NCBI RefSeq assembly: GCF_040372045.1
Contig: NZ_BAABWH010000003.1
DNA length: 64,000 bases
Reading direction: 5' to 3' (one strand)
Source: Thalassolituus sp006212115
GTDB lineage: Bacteria > Pseudomonadota > Gammaproteobacteria > Pseudomonadales > Oceanobacteraceae
The notes below the pieces were generated by a model. The model was given only the letters and a program-made list of their open reading frames with translations, did no database searches and was not told where the DNA came from. A program made the position numbers and the translations under genes. Positions 35,627 through 44,747 of the stretch are shown piece by piece (within the stretch, counting starts at the first letter, position 1; every line of letters starts with the position of its first letter).

Positions 35627-36262
35627 ATGGATAGAGAAATCGCAGGAATCATGTTGTCGTTTGCGTTGTACTTAACGTATTTCCTGATTCCTCTTGTCCC
35701 CTCCATATTGATTTACAAAATATTCCCAAATTCGTCGGTTGTGGCCAGTGGCAGTTTTTCTGGACTGAAGATCAACTCATCCGGTGCGTTTGCGGCTTAT
35801 CTTATTACCTTGGTCATCAGTATTAATGCGCTGTCAGAAACCGAGAAGCGCATTCTTGAGATACGTAACCCATCGGAACCGACCTGGAGTATCGTCGGGC
35901 GACTTGAGCTCAAAGATGGAGAAGGTAACGTAATTAATAATCCTTTGCTGTTTGATCTTCTCGAAATATCTCTAGAACCGCGTGTTCTCAGCAGTGCAAA
36001 TGGCGATATTCATTTTAAAATTCCGGGCTCGCCGGATGGCTCTCCACCGAAGCGTATGATTACGCTTGATGTAAAAGGATTCGGACGGGGCAAGATTAAT
36101 CTGACTTCCGACAGCGCACTGGCATCATCCAATATCGTTGTGAACGAACAGGCACGGACAATCGAGTTTATTGAACCGATTGAAATTTTGACGCTGACCC
36201 AGCCGGGACAACGATACTCTGAAACAAATTACATGACACCGGTGACAGGAGCAGGGCAATGA
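35627..36262 (+). CDS. Unknown membrane protein with C-terminal beta domain
   Basis: I do not recognise this family. Two hydrophobic segments occur in the N-terminal third (about residues 7-29 and 44-66). The remaining about 140 residues look beta-rich (VGRLELKDGEGNVINNPLLF, FKIPGSPDGSPPKRMITLD) and resemble a carboxypeptidase regulatory-like fold. The ribosome-binding site AATGGAGATG precedes the ATG at 35627. Its stop overlaps the next gene by four bases (ATGA), indicating coupled translation. Topology suggests the beta domain lies on one face of the inner membrane; the side is uncertain. Confidence 0.65.
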   Translation: MDREIAGIMLSFALYLTYFLIPLVPSILIYKIFPNSSVVASGSFSGLKINSSGAFAAYLITLVISINALSETEKRILEIRNPSEPTWSIVGRLELKDGEGNVINNPLLFDLLEISLEPRVLSSANGDIHFKIPGSPDGSPPKRMITLDVKGFGRGKINLTSDSALASSNIVVNEQARTIEFIEPIEILTLTQPGQRYSETNYMTPVTGAGQ

Positions 36263-36576
36263 ATAAGTGGCTGATCATTCTCGTCCTGTTGGTATCCGAA
36301 CTCGCCTGTGCAACTAACTTGAGAGGGCGGGTGGATATTCGTCATCCTTACACGGGTGATTTATACCCGGCATCGTCTGCGTCGGTACAGTTAATCGTGA
36401 TAACGAATTTCGGACCGCAAGTGGTGTACAGTTATTTTACGGGATCAGATGGTATGTACTATCTGCCCAACATTGCGCCGGGAAATTACATATTACGAAT
36501 TAATAATTTTCTGGATTACAACATTCAGGTGTTCAACACGCCGTACCAGGATTTACCGCCGGTTTTGGTGCAGTAA
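36259..36576 (+). CDS. Small secreted carboxypeptidase-regulatory-like domain protein
   Basis: The 105-residue protein has a Sec signal peptide (MNKWLIILVLLVSELACA, cleavage near residue 18). The remaining 85 residues form a single small beta domain of the CarboxypepD_reg/transthyretin-like type: LRGRVDIRHPYTGDLYP at the start, then GSDGMYYLPNIAPGNYILRI, the typical 'G-x-Y-x-L-P-x-I-x-P-G-x-Y' pattern. It overlaps the upstream membrane-protein gene by 4 bases and may work with it. It is probably periplasmic. Function unknown. Confidence 0.7.
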   Translation: MNKWLIILVLLVSELACATNLRGRVDIRHPYTGDLYPASSASVQLIVITNFGPQVVYSYFTGSDGMYYLPNIAPGNYILRINNFLDYNIQVFNTPYQDLPPVLVQ

Positions 36577-36628
36577 CGGCGGCTTCCTTGCCGCCAGTGC
36601 TCCAGGGTGCTGGGGCGATATCAGCTGC

Positions 36629-39097
36629 TCAGCTTGCGTCGGACGCTGCTGATTCTGCTTTTTCTTCTTCGTCCTTTACAAAGAAGCTTTTCTCAAACGC
36701 ATCGGTCAACAGCGAGTCGTAACGCTGCTTGTCGTATTCACGAATACGGCCTGCTTCATCCTGCGTGATGATGTCTTGAGAGACCGCACTCGCCAGTCTC
36801 GCATCGATATCATCGCCTGCAAGTTTTCCACGCGACTCAGCTTTGTTGTAGCGGCCCCACGCATCCTCCACCGTCAGCAGTGTCTGGTAGGTGCTCTCAA
36901 CGCGACCAAATGCATCATCCTGCTCAAGGCTGTTATGAATAAACTGCCCAAACGCCTGACGAACCGGGTTGTCCTCCATAATCAGATCGCCTAATGCACG
37001 AAGCTGGTTGTCGTCTGGTTTTCTCAGAATACGGCCGTACGGGAATGCCAGACGTTTGAATACACCAGCAATGCCCGGAACAGTGAAGTTGTCGTAGAAG
37101 TCGAACAGAGCTTCCTGTGCCGAATAGAGTGCATGATGCAGAGATGCGCGTGCATGAACCTTTTCGGCATCACTCGCAGGCTGGTTCTCGTAGTACTTAA
37201 GTACGCTACAGGCCATGAACAGCTGGCTGTGAACGTCACCAAGACGCGCACTGAGCAGCTCTCGACGCTTCAGGTCACCACCCAGAATCCCCAGGGCAAG
37301 GTCAGCGGCTGATGCGAGTGCAGCACTCATCCGGTCGATACGCTGATACCACTCTTTGGTGAACTCATCGGCTGTCTCTGGCGCATTGGCAAGACGGTTA
37401 CCACTCAGGCCTAGCACGAATGCGCGCATGGTACGGCTCAGACTGTTGCCTGCCAGTGCAAAGAACAGACGGTCGAAATCGACCAGACCTTTTGCTTTGT
37501 CGTCTGTCTGCAAAGTTTGAATAACGTCAAACAGATATGGGTGGCAGCGCATGGAACCCTGACCGAAGATCATCAGCGAGCGGGTCAGGATATTTGCGCC
37601 CTCTACGGTGATGGCAATCGGAACGCTCTGGTAGGGCAGCGCCATAAAGTTGCGAGGCCCTAACTGAATCGCACGACCGCCAGCCACGTCCATACCGTGG
37701 TTGATCAAGGTCCGCATCATCTCTGTGGCGTGGTATTTTGCCATTGCCGTAATAACAGAAGGTGTGCCGGACTCCAGGCTTTTCGTCACAAGATGACGCA
37801 TGGCTTCGAGCGTATAACCCAGGATTGCAATCTGAGAGGTGGCCTCTTGTACACCTTCAAACTTACCCACTTCTGTTTTGAACTGACGACGAATCTTGCC
37901 GAATGCGCCTGTCATGCGATAGCCAACTTCACCGCTGGCCGTTGCCAAAGCGGGGAGAGACACACCGCGACCTGCACCAAGACACTCGATAAGCATGCGC
38001 CAGCCCTTACCGGCCATGTCCGGACCACCGATGATCCAGTCGACGGGTATAAATACGTCCTTACCGTTGATCGGGCCGTTCATAAACGGTGCACCGGGGT
38101 AGTGACGGCGACCAATTTCCACACCGTCATGATCGGCAGGAATCAGTGCACAGGTAATACCGTAGTCTTGGGTTTCAGCGTCGCCGAGTAAGCCGTCAGG
38201 GTCACGTAATTTAAATGCCAGACCGATCACAGTGGCGACCGGAGCGAGGGTAATCCAGCGTTTGGCAAAGTTCAGGCGGATACCAATGACTTCTTTGCCT
38301 TCGTGCTGACCTTTACACACGATACCAAGATCGGGAATGGAACCAGCATCAGAGCCTACTTCTGGGCCAGTCAGACCAAAACATGGAATCTCAGTACCTT
38401 TGGCAAGTCCGGGTAACCAACGCTTCTTCTGTTCTTCGGTTCCGTACTTGGCAAGCAATTCGCCGGGACCGAGAGAGTTTGGCACCATCGCAGTCACGGC
38501 ACCTGTGATGGAGCGTGAGGCGATCTTACTCATGACGCGGCTTTGCGCGTAAGGTGAGAAGTGTTTACCACCGTACTCTTCAGGAATAATCAGGCTGAAG
38601 AAGCCTTTATCTTTCAGGTACTGCCATGCCTCTGGCGGCAGATCCTTGCGATGATGGTGAATGTCCCACTCATCCAACATGTCACACAACTCTTCCACTT
38701 CATTATCGAGGAAGGCCTGCTCTTTCTTGGTCAGTGTCGGCATGGTGATGGTGGCGAACTTGTCCCAGTCGGGCTTGCCCTGAAACAGGTCTGCGTCCCA
38801 CCAGGTCGTCCCGGCTTCGAGGGCTTCGCTCTCTGTCTGGCTCATCTGCGGCATCACGCCAGAGATGGTTTTGTACAAAGACTTGGTCAGAAGCGCGCGT
38901 CGCAACTGGGGAACGTTCAGTACGGCGAGAACACCGGCAAGTAAGACCAGCGTGACTGGATGAACCATAGCAGGGGTCATAAGCCCTGTGGATAACCAGA
39001 CGGCGGTAAAGATAGCCGAGCCGATAAGTAAGCCCGGGTTGAAGAACATCACAGCGGCGAATGCCACCAATAACGTGAGTAGGGTAATAAGAAACAT
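36629..39097 (-). CDS. fadE: Acyl-CoA dehydrogenase FadE
   Basis: FadE catalyses the first dehydrogenation of fatty-acid beta-oxidation, using FAD. The N-terminal about 70 residues are hydrophobic with membrane-associated character, the middle (about residues 110-520) is the acyl-CoA dehydrogenase domain (EYGGKHFSPYAQSRV, CFGLTGPEVGSDAGSIPD, INHGMDVAGGRAIQLGPRNF), and the C-terminal about 280 residues are the FadE-specific DUF1974 region. The frame is open to 39124, but the ATG at 39097 has AGGAG six bases upstream and is preferred; this gives 822 residues, close to E. coli FadE (814). It is monocistronic. With fadH at 21.7 kb it indicates long-chain fatty-acid use. Confidence 0.95.
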   Translation of the reverse strand: MFLITLLTLLVAFAAVMFFNPGLLIGSAIFTAVWLSTGLMTPAMVHPVTLVLLAGVLAVLNVPQLRRALLTKSLYKTISGVMPQMSQTESEALEAGTTWWDADLFQGKPDWDKFATITMPTLTKKEQAFLDNEVEELCDMLDEWDIHHHRKDLPPEAWQYLKDKGFFSLIIPEEYGGKHFSPYAQSRVMSKIASRSITGAVTAMVPNSLGPGELLAKYGTEEQKKRWLPGLAKGTEIPCFGLTGPEVGSDAGSIPDLGIVCKGQHEGKEVIGIRLNFAKRWITLAPVATVIGLAFKLRDPDGLLGDAETQDYGITCALIPADHDGVEIGRRHYPGAPFMNGPINGKDVFIPVDWIIGGPDMAGKGWRMLIECLGAGRGVSLPALATASGEVGYRMTGAFGKIRRQFKTEVGKFEGVQEATSQIAILGYTLEAMRHLVTKSLESGTPSVITAMAKYHATEMMRTLINHGMDVAGGRAIQLGPRNFMALPYQSVPIAITVEGANILTRSLMIFGQGSMRCHPYLFDVIQTLQTDDKAKGLVDFDRLFFALAGNSLSRTMRAFVLGLSGNRLANAPETADEFTKEWYQRIDRMSAALASAADLALGILGGDLKRRELLSARLGDVHSQLFMACSVLKYYENQPASDAEKVHARASLHHALYSAQEALFDFYDNFTVPGIAGVFKRLAFPYGRILRKPDDNQLRALGDLIMEDNPVRQAFGQFIHNSLEQDDAFGRVESTYQTLLTVEDAWGRYNKAESRGKLAGDDIDARLASAVSQDIITQDEAGRIREYDKQRYDSLLTDAFEKSFFVKDEEEKAESAASDAS

Positions 39098-39251
39098 CCT
39101 TAGCTCCTGAATAGTAGATAGCAATACAAAAGCTATACAATATCTAATTCAATGTAAAGGATTGCATTGTTTGACAACCTGATCTGCCGCAGACATGCTC
39201 ATCGGCCTTTATCGCAGAGCCATTTCATGGCTTAACACAAGGTAGGACGGT

Positions 39252-39497
39252 ATGGATAAGATGGAGTTCACTTCTGAAGAGAGGGCGCGCATGGTTCAGA
39301 AGGTGCAGATGTACTTTCGTGAAGAATTAGATGAGGAGTTGGGTAGTTTTCAGGCGGAGTTTCTGATCGATTTCTTTGCCGAAGAAATGGGCGGCTTCTT
39401 CTATAACCGTGGCTTATATGACGCTGAAACTTTGATGACCGAGAAGCTGGCTGATGTCTCCGATGCATTATTGATGCTGGAGAAGCCTGTTACCTGA
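39252..39497 (+). CDS. DUF2164 family protein
   Basis: This is a small acidic cytoplasmic protein of 81 residues. The pattern MEFTSEERARMVQKVQMYF, then ELGSFQAEFLIDFFAEEMG and FFYNRGLYDA, is the DUF2164 family, which has no known function. The composition suggests a compact helical protein. The gene is divergent from fadE (154 bases between starts) and its stop lies 7 bases from the end of the convergent lytic transglycosylase gene. Confidence 0.85.
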   Translation: MDKMEFTSEERARMVQKVQMYFREELDEELGSFQAEFLIDFFAEEMGGFFYNRGLYDAETLMTEKLADVSDALLMLEKPVT

Positions 39498-39504
39498 TCA
39501 GGAT

Positions 39505-40128
39505 TTAATAGTTAACGAACCAGTACTTATCCCACGCCATAAGTACCTTTTCTGGGTACTTGGTTTTGCCCAAGCTGCCGTTGTAGCGGGCGAGGGCGCG
39601 GATCAGATTACCTTTTTCTCGGTCGAGATAGTGCTTAAGAATTGTACAGCCGTAACGGAGGTTCGTGCGTGTATCCATCAGGTTGTCTTCCGTACGCCCC
39701 AGTTCGTTCTTCCAGAACGGCATAACCTGCATATATCCCTGAGCGCCAACATAGCTCAGCGCAAAGCGATCGAACGCACTCTCGACTTGTATCACCGATA
39801 AAACTAACTCGGGTTGTAGGCCGGCTCGTGTGGCTTCCTGATGAACCATTCTCAGCAGCTCGAGGCGTACTTTGTCATCGCGCATGCTCCGGTATCGCTG
39901 TAATCGTCCAGACATGTCCATCAGCCAGACCTGAGCATCGAACTTATCACCAAATGAGTCTGAGGCGCTGACAGCCTCAATCAAAGCGGTTCTTAGTTCG
40001 GGATCTGGCTCCGCGCTGGTCATCGCGAAAGAGGGGGAAGCCAGTGACATCAGCAACAACAGCAGCGTAAAACCGCACCCGAAAGAACGAGTGCGGTGGC
40101 TATTGGCCGTGTACTGGCGTGGGATCAT
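39505..40128 (-). CDS. Lytic murein transglycosylase (SLT domain)
   Basis: This enzyme cleaves the glycan strand of peptidoglycan, forming 1,6-anhydro ends. It has a signal peptide (hydrophobic stretch about residues 17-36, ending ASPSFA) and an SLT/lysozyme-like domain with the catalytic Glu116 in VIQVESAFDRFA, then the usual GAQGYMQVMPFW and ALARYNGSLG motifs. At 207 residues it is a minimal member. Its start overlaps the proS stop by 4 bases, so the two genes are translationally coupled on the minus strand. Confidence 0.9.
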   Translation of the reverse strand: MIPRQYTANSHRTRSFGCGFTLLLLLMSLASPSFAMTSAEPDPELRTALIEAVSASDSFGDKFDAQVWLMDMSGRLQRYRSMRDDKVRLELLRMVHQEATRAGLQPELVLSVIQVESAFDRFALSYVGAQGYMQVMPFWKNELGRTEDNLMDTRTNLRYGCTILKHYLDREKGNLIRALARYNGSLGKTKYPEKVLMAWDKYWFVNY

Positions 40129-41870
40129 CCCAGCTTGACCCGCTGTTTCAGAACTTCCAGCACGCTGTCAGCGGAAATATCTTCTTTTTCCTCTGCATTG
40201 CGATGCTTGTATTCCAGAGTGCCTGCTTCCAGACCGCGATCACTGATGACAACACGGTGGGGGATACCCATGAGTTCCATATCCGCAAATTTCACACCTG
40301 GACTGGTCTTCTTGTCCCGGTCATCCATGAATACGTCGAAACCAGCTTCGGTCAGCTCTTTATACAGAGTTTCGGCTGTATTTCTGACTGCTTCAGATTT
40401 ATGCATATGCATAGGAACGATGCCGATCTGGAATGGCGCAATGGCGTCGGGCCAGATAATGCCGTTGTCGTCGTTGTTCTGCTCGATCGCTGCTGCGACG
40501 ACGCGGCTGACACCGATACCGTAACAGCCCATGGTCATCACACGGTCCTTGCCATTTTCATCTAGAACGGTCGCTTTCAGAGCTTCTGAGTACTTGGTGC
40601 CGAGCTGGAAGATGTGACCTACTTCGATGCCGCGTTTGATATCCAGGGTGCCTTGGCCACATGGGCTTGGGTCACCGGCGACCACATTACGGAGATCGAC
40701 GACGGTACCTTCTTCAAAGTCACGCCCCCAGTTCGCGCCAGTGAAGTGCGCATCGGCTTCGTTGGCACCACAAGCGAAGTCTGCCATGTGCGCTGCACTG
40801 CGGTCGACATAGACACGTGCTGATAACCCACGAGGCCCTGTGAACCCGGCAACGCCGCCCACTTTCTGTACTTCTTCTGCGCTGGCAAACTGCAGTGGGG
40901 AAAGAACGCCCGGCAGCTTCTCGGCCTTGATCTCGTTCAGCTGGTGATCACCACGCAAGAACAGAACGACGGGTTCGCCCGCTTCACCTTCTTCTGCATC
41001 TTCAGCCTCACTGGTACCTCGAACGACAATCGCCTTCAGAACATCGCTGGTCGCGATATTCAACAATTTGGCTACGTCTTCAACGCTGCTGACAGCAGGG
41101 GTCTCGACTTTTTCTAGTGTTGCGCTGGCAGCAGGGCGCTCGCCGGTTGGCGCTATGGCTTCGGCCAGTTCAACGTTAGCGGCGTAATCACTGGAATCAG
41201 AGAACGCGATATCGTCTTCGCCAGATTCTGCCAACACATGAAATTCGTGAGAGGAGGCACCGCCAATCGACCCGGTATCCGCCAGTACGGGACGGAAGTC
41301 GAGCCCAAGGCGGGTAAAGATGCGACTGTATGCTGCGTGCATACGCTCGTAGGTTTCCTGCAGGCTTTCTTCGCTGGCGTGGAAGGAGTAACCATCTTTC
41401 ATCATAAATTCACGAGCACGCATCACGCCAAAGCGAGGGCGGGTCTCATCGCGGAATTTGGTCTGAACCTGATACAGATTCATTGGCAGCTGTTTATAGC
41501 TGCTCAGGTTATTGCGGGCGATGTCGGTAACCACTTCCTCAGCGGTTGGGCCATAGCAGAACTCACGATTATGGCGGTCCTTCAGGCGCATCAGTTCACC
41601 ACCGTACTGGTACCAACGACCAGATTCTTCCCACAGCTCTGCAGGTTGCACGGTCGGCATCAGAATTTCTTGTGCGCCCGCTCGGTCCATTTCCTCACGG
41701 ACAATTGCTTCGACCTTTCGCAGTGTGCGCAACCCTAGCGGCATCCAGGTATATAAGCCCGCTGCCAGTTTTCGAATCATGCCAGAACGGAGCATCAGCT
41801 TATGGCTGATGACAACAGCGTCCGCTGGGGTTTCTTTTTCGGTCGCAATCAGGAATTGGGTCGCGCGCAT
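40125..41870 (-). CDS. proS: Proline-tRNA ligase
   Basis: Class II aminoacyl-tRNA synthetase that charges tRNA-Pro. Motif 2 is visible in TKFRDETRPRFGVMRAREF, and the start MRATQFLIATEKETPADA is typical of the bacterial form. Residues about 220-390 form the inserted YbaK-like editing domain that hydrolyses misacylated Ala-tRNA-Pro. Motif 3 occurs as MGCYGIGVSRVVAAAIEQ, and the C-terminal about 110 residues form the anticodon-binding domain (IVPMHMHKSEAVRNTAETLY). Length 581 is normal. It is followed, with 4-base overlap, by a lytic transglycosylase gene. Confidence 0.97.
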   Translation of the reverse strand: MRATQFLIATEKETPADAVVISHKLMLRSGMIRKLAAGLYTWMPLGLRTLRKVEAIVREEMDRAGAQEILMPTVQPAELWEESGRWYQYGGELMRLKDRHNREFCYGPTAEEVVTDIARNNLSSYKQLPMNLYQVQTKFRDETRPRFGVMRAREFMMKDGYSFHASEESLQETYERMHAAYSRIFTRLGLDFRPVLADTGSIGGASSHEFHVLAESGEDDIAFSDSSDYAANVELAEAIAPTGERPAASATLEKVETPAVSSVEDVAKLLNIATSDVLKAIVVRGTSEAEDAEEGEAGEPVVLFLRGDHQLNEIKAEKLPGVLSPLQFASAEEVQKVGGVAGFTGPRGLSARVYVDRSAAHMADFACGANEADAHFTGANWGRDFEEGTVVDLRNVVAGDPSPCGQGTLDIKRGIEVGHIFQLGTKYSEALKATVLDENGKDRVMTMGCYGIGVSRVVAAAIEQNNDDNGIIWPDAIAPFQIGIVPMHMHKSEAVRNTAETLYKELTEAGFDVFMDDRDKKTSPGVKFADMELMGIPHRVVISDRGLEAGTLEYKHRNAEEKEDISADSVLEVLKQRVKLG

Positions 41871-42206
41871 AGTAACAACAGGCCATCTAATAGTAAGTTA
41901 ATCGCGCTATTCTAAAGCATGTCACGCCCCTGTATAAGCCCTGAAACACGTTAGCTGTGCACCCGCCGGATGAAACCGGATCGAGGTGGCCGGGTTGGTG
42001 GCGAAACATATTCGTTGAACGCAATATGTTGGCGCAGTTGGCTGTCATAAATGACTCTGGTTTGTACGAAATGTGACCAGATTCGAAAAAGACTAAGTAA
42101 TTCGCCTGATTCAATTGAACGCCCGTTGTGTCATTCTGCGTCTATGAGATAATCAAGCACCATACGGATATAACAACAAAACGCCGGACACGCGGAGAGA
42201 GCCTAC
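41871..42206. other. 336-base divergent non-coding region (proS / DUF938)
   Basis: This region separates proS (minus) from the methyltransferase gene (plus) and should hold promoters for both. An 8-bp perfect inverted repeat lies at 42005-42030 (listed separately). No open frame with a credible start was found; 41887-42114 on the minus strand is open but lacks protein-like features. Confidence 0.55.
42005..42030. repeat. Inverted repeat AACATATT/AATATGTT
   Basis: AACATATT (42005-42012) and AATATGTT (42023-42030) are perfect inverted copies with a 10-base spacer, giving a 26-bp dyad in the proS/DUF938 intergenic region. The length and AT-rich arms suit a dimeric regulator operator, but no regulator gene is adjacent. 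There is no T-run, so it is not a terminator. Confidence 0.4.
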
Positions 42207-42833
42207 TTGAACAACGAACCAGGGATCGCCGAGCTACCCGTCGCGGAAGCTTGCCTCAGAAATCAACGTCCGATACTCGACGTTCTGGGTAAGTATGCTC
42301 CGCAGAATGCCTTCGTGCTTGAGGTGGGCAGTGGTACGGGTCAACATGCGGCCTACATGACCGCAAATCTGCCGGGTATCCGCTGGCAGCCTACCGAACT
42401 TCGTGAACGTCTCGATGATGTCCGCCAGTGGCAGCGTCATGCTAACCAACCCGGTTTTCTCGAACCTCTTGAATTGAATGTTGAGCAGGATATCTGGCCT
42501 GCCCGCGACGCAGATGTCGTGTTCAGTGCTAACATCGTGCACTTCGTTAGCTGGCCTGAAGTCGAAAAGATGTTTCGTGGTATCAGTCGTGTGTTAAAGG
42601 CTGGCGGACTGTTGATGCTTTACGGGCCATACAATTACGACGGGCAATATACCAGCCAGGGTAATGTTGAGTTGGATCAGTGGTTACGCGAGCGGAATCC
42701 GGATAGCGGTATTAAAGACTTTGAGCAGGTACTTCTGCTGGCACGTCAGCATCACATGTATTTGCGTGCGGACGAAGAAATGCCGGCGAACAACCGGACA
42801 CTGGTTTTCCAGAAAGCGGAGACCGGCGAGTGA
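42207..42833 (+). CDS. DUF938 SAM-dependent methyltransferase-like protein
   Basis: The protein has the class I methyltransferase motif I (VLEVGSGTGQHAAYM) and the conserved opening NNEPGIAELPVAEACLRNQRPIL with WQPTELRERLDDVRQW of the DUF938 family. The methyl acceptor is unknown. The start is a TTG at 42207 preceded by GGAGAG eight bases upstream; no ATG is in a better position. At 208 residues it is full length. The stop overlaps the GTG start of tag by 4 bases, so the pair is translationally coupled. Confidence 0.88.
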   Translation: MNNEPGIAELPVAEACLRNQRPILDVLGKYAPQNAFVLEVGSGTGQHAAYMTANLPGIRWQPTELRERLDDVRQWQRHANQPGFLEPLELNVEQDIWPARDADVVFSANIVHFVSWPEVEKMFRGISRVLKAGGLLMLYGPYNYDGQYTSQGNVELDQWLRERNPDSGIKDFEQVLLLARQHHMYLRADEEMPANNRTLVFQKAETGE

Positions 42834-43399
42834 GTGCTCTGCAGACCTGCTCATGGGCGCAAGGTGACTTGTACGTTGAATACCATGACACGGAGTGGGG
42901 CAGACCTTGTTATGAACCCAACCGACTGTTTGAAAAACTATGCCTTGAGGGCCAGCAGGCTGGACTCAGTTGGATCACAGTACTGAAAAAGCGCCCCAAT
43001 TATCGGGCTCGCTTTCATGATTTTGACCCAGCTAAAGTCGCTGCTATGTCCGACGAGGATATCGACAGTTGTATGCAGGATGCTGGTTTAATTCGACATC
43101 GTGGCAAGCTTGAGGCCATTCGAAAGAATGCGAGGGCGTGGGTTGCCGCGCAGGAGCAGGGACATGACTGGGTCACCTGGCTGTGGTCCTACGTCGATGG
43201 TGCCCCTATTGTTAATCACTTTGATTCACTCAAGGATTGTCCTGCACAGACCGACGCCTCAAAAGCCATGAGCAAAGCCCTGAAGAAGTTAGGCTTTGGA
43301 TTTGTCGGCCCGACAACCTGCTACGCCTTTATGCAAAGTATGGGAATGGTCAACGATCATATGACCGATTGCCCCTGTCACCCAGATAACGCTAAGTAA
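42830..43399 (+). CDS. tag: DNA-3-methyladenine glycosylase I
   Basis: Tag removes 3-methyladenine from alkylated DNA. The protein is close to E. coli Tag throughout: LYVEYHDTEWGRPCYEPNRL, LEGQQAGLSWITVLKKR (catalytic-site region) and DAGLIRHRGKLEAIRKNARA. The Zn-binding residues are present: Cys near the N-terminus (Cys7), His in the YHDTEWG motif, and His/Cys at the C-terminal MTDCPCHPDNAK. Length 189 is typical. The start is a GTG at 42830 overlapping the stop of the DUF938 gene by 4 bases. Confidence 0.95.
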   Translation: MSALQTCSWAQGDLYVEYHDTEWGRPCYEPNRLFEKLCLEGQQAGLSWITVLKKRPNYRARFHDFDPAKVAAMSDEDIDSCMQDAGLIRHRGKLEAIRKNARAWVAAQEQGHDWVTWLWSYVDGAPIVNHFDSLKDCPAQTDASKAMSKALKKLGFGFVGPTTCYAFMQSMGMVNDHMTDCPCHPDNAK

Positions 43400-43532
43400 G
43401 CTTGTTCAACCAGGCCGGAAGAGATCGGTCATCGGGCACTGCCTCCCTTGAATATCACTTCCCTGATCGTAATTCTGTAAAACGCTGGGCATCGACATTT
43501 ACACCGACGCGAAACAGAACAGGAGTTCCAGA

Positions 43533-44081
43533 ATGACAGTAGCGCACACCGATATAATCAATTTCTGGTTTGAAGAAATAGAACCGAAGCAATGGTGGGT
43601 GAAAAATCCAGATTTTGATTTGCTACTTAAAGAACGTTTTGGCGACACCCTCCAGATGGCGGCAAGTTGTGAGCTATACGGTTGGAGGGCATCTGCGGAG
43701 GGGCGCCTTGCTGAAATTATCGTACTCGATCAGTTTTCACGAAATGTTTATCGTGATACTCCAGCCGCGTTTGAGCAGGATACGCTTGCTCTGGCGTTAA
43801 CGCAGGAAGCCATTACATCGGGAGCTCTTGAGGCGCTGACGAATTCCGATATGCGTACGTTTTTATTGATGCCGTATATGCACAGTGAATCGCCGGCCAT
43901 TCACCAGGTTGCTGAAAAATTATTCAAAGAATATGCGCCTCAAAGTAACTATGAATTTGAACTGAAACATAAGGCCATTATTGAACGATTTGGACGGTAT
44001 CCGCACCGAAATGAGACCCTTGGGCGACCGTCGACGGAAGAAGAAATAGAATTTCTAAAGCAGCCAGGATCACGGTTCTGA
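43533..44081 (+). CDS. DUF924 family protein
   Basis: This cytoplasmic protein of 182 residues begins with IINFWFEEIEPKQWWVKNPD, and EIIVLDQFSRNVYRDTPAAF, MPYMHSESPAIHQ and FGRYPHRNETLGRPSTEEE match the DUF924 (YPO3987-like) family. The family is alpha-helical, TPR-like, with unknown function. The ATG at 43533 has AGGAG ten bases upstream. It is a single gene, 133 bases after tag. Confidence 0.87.
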   Translation: MTVAHTDIINFWFEEIEPKQWWVKNPDFDLLLKERFGDTLQMAASCELYGWRASAEGRLAEIIVLDQFSRNVYRDTPAAFEQDTLALALTQEAITSGALEALTNSDMRTFLLMPYMHSESPAIHQVAEKLFKEYAPQSNYEFELKHKAIIERFGRYPHRNETLGRPSTEEEIEFLKQPGSRF

Positions 44082-44166
44082 TCTGATTGTTGAGAATATT
44101 AACGAGATGTAAACTACTAGTAAAACAAGCGTTAAGCCAATATCTTAATCCAGCGAGGAGGATACG

Positions 44167-44607
44167 TTGAGGGACCAGGATGCCCCGTCGATAGCAGAGC
44201 GCGTAGGTGGACCACTTATATTCGGACTGGGCGGTCTCGCCTCCCTAGGTTGGTTCACTGTACAGCTATACATTTTACTGTCCTCATTCTCAGGTCAGAT
44301 TATCACTTTTGATAAAAGTGCATTCTATCTTCTGGGTGTGGGGGGAGGTTTGGTAGTGCTGGCCTACGCTACTACAAAGGAAGCTCTACTTAGAAAAGTG
44401 TTGACAGCACTTGAGGCGAAAGTACTGACTCGAATCGGGATCGTCAGCCTGTTTCTCCTATTTGCTTTACCGTGGGTAGTCGAGGAACTTGTTGAATGGG
44501 TATTAATACCCAAGGGATATCAGATTTGTGAGGCGGCGTCACACGTATGGTTACTATTCGAGCAGATAGTCTTTGTAGCGCCAGGAGCTAGTTGTATTAA
44601 GGAGTAA
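44167..44607 (+). CDS. Unknown small membrane protein
   Basis: I do not recognise this family. The 146-residue protein has about three hydrophobic segments (about residues 13-38, 50-66 and 92-115). The start is a TTG at 44167 preceded by GAGGAGG at good spacing, which makes it credible despite the rare start codon. The C-terminus has two Cys (CEAASHV and ASCIKE). It stands alone between the DUF924 gene and the alcohol dehydrogenase gene. Confidence 0.65.
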   Translation: MRDQDAPSIAERVGGPLIFGLGGLASLGWFTVQLYILLSSFSGQIITFDKSAFYLLGVGGGLVVLAYATTKEALLRKVLTALEAKVLTRIGIVSLFLLFALPWVVEELVEWVLIPKGYQICEAASHVWLLFEQIVFVAPGASCIKE

Positions 44608-44747
44608 ACTAGTGACTACTGATCCTTCTTGGTCGTTGGATATGGCTCCTTGTAATGGGCAAGAAACACATTGTTTCAGACATACCTTTCGAAAGCCTGT
44701 ACCTTTAGACTGTCGTACAGAATTCAGAGACTCTTTGAGGAGCAGCA

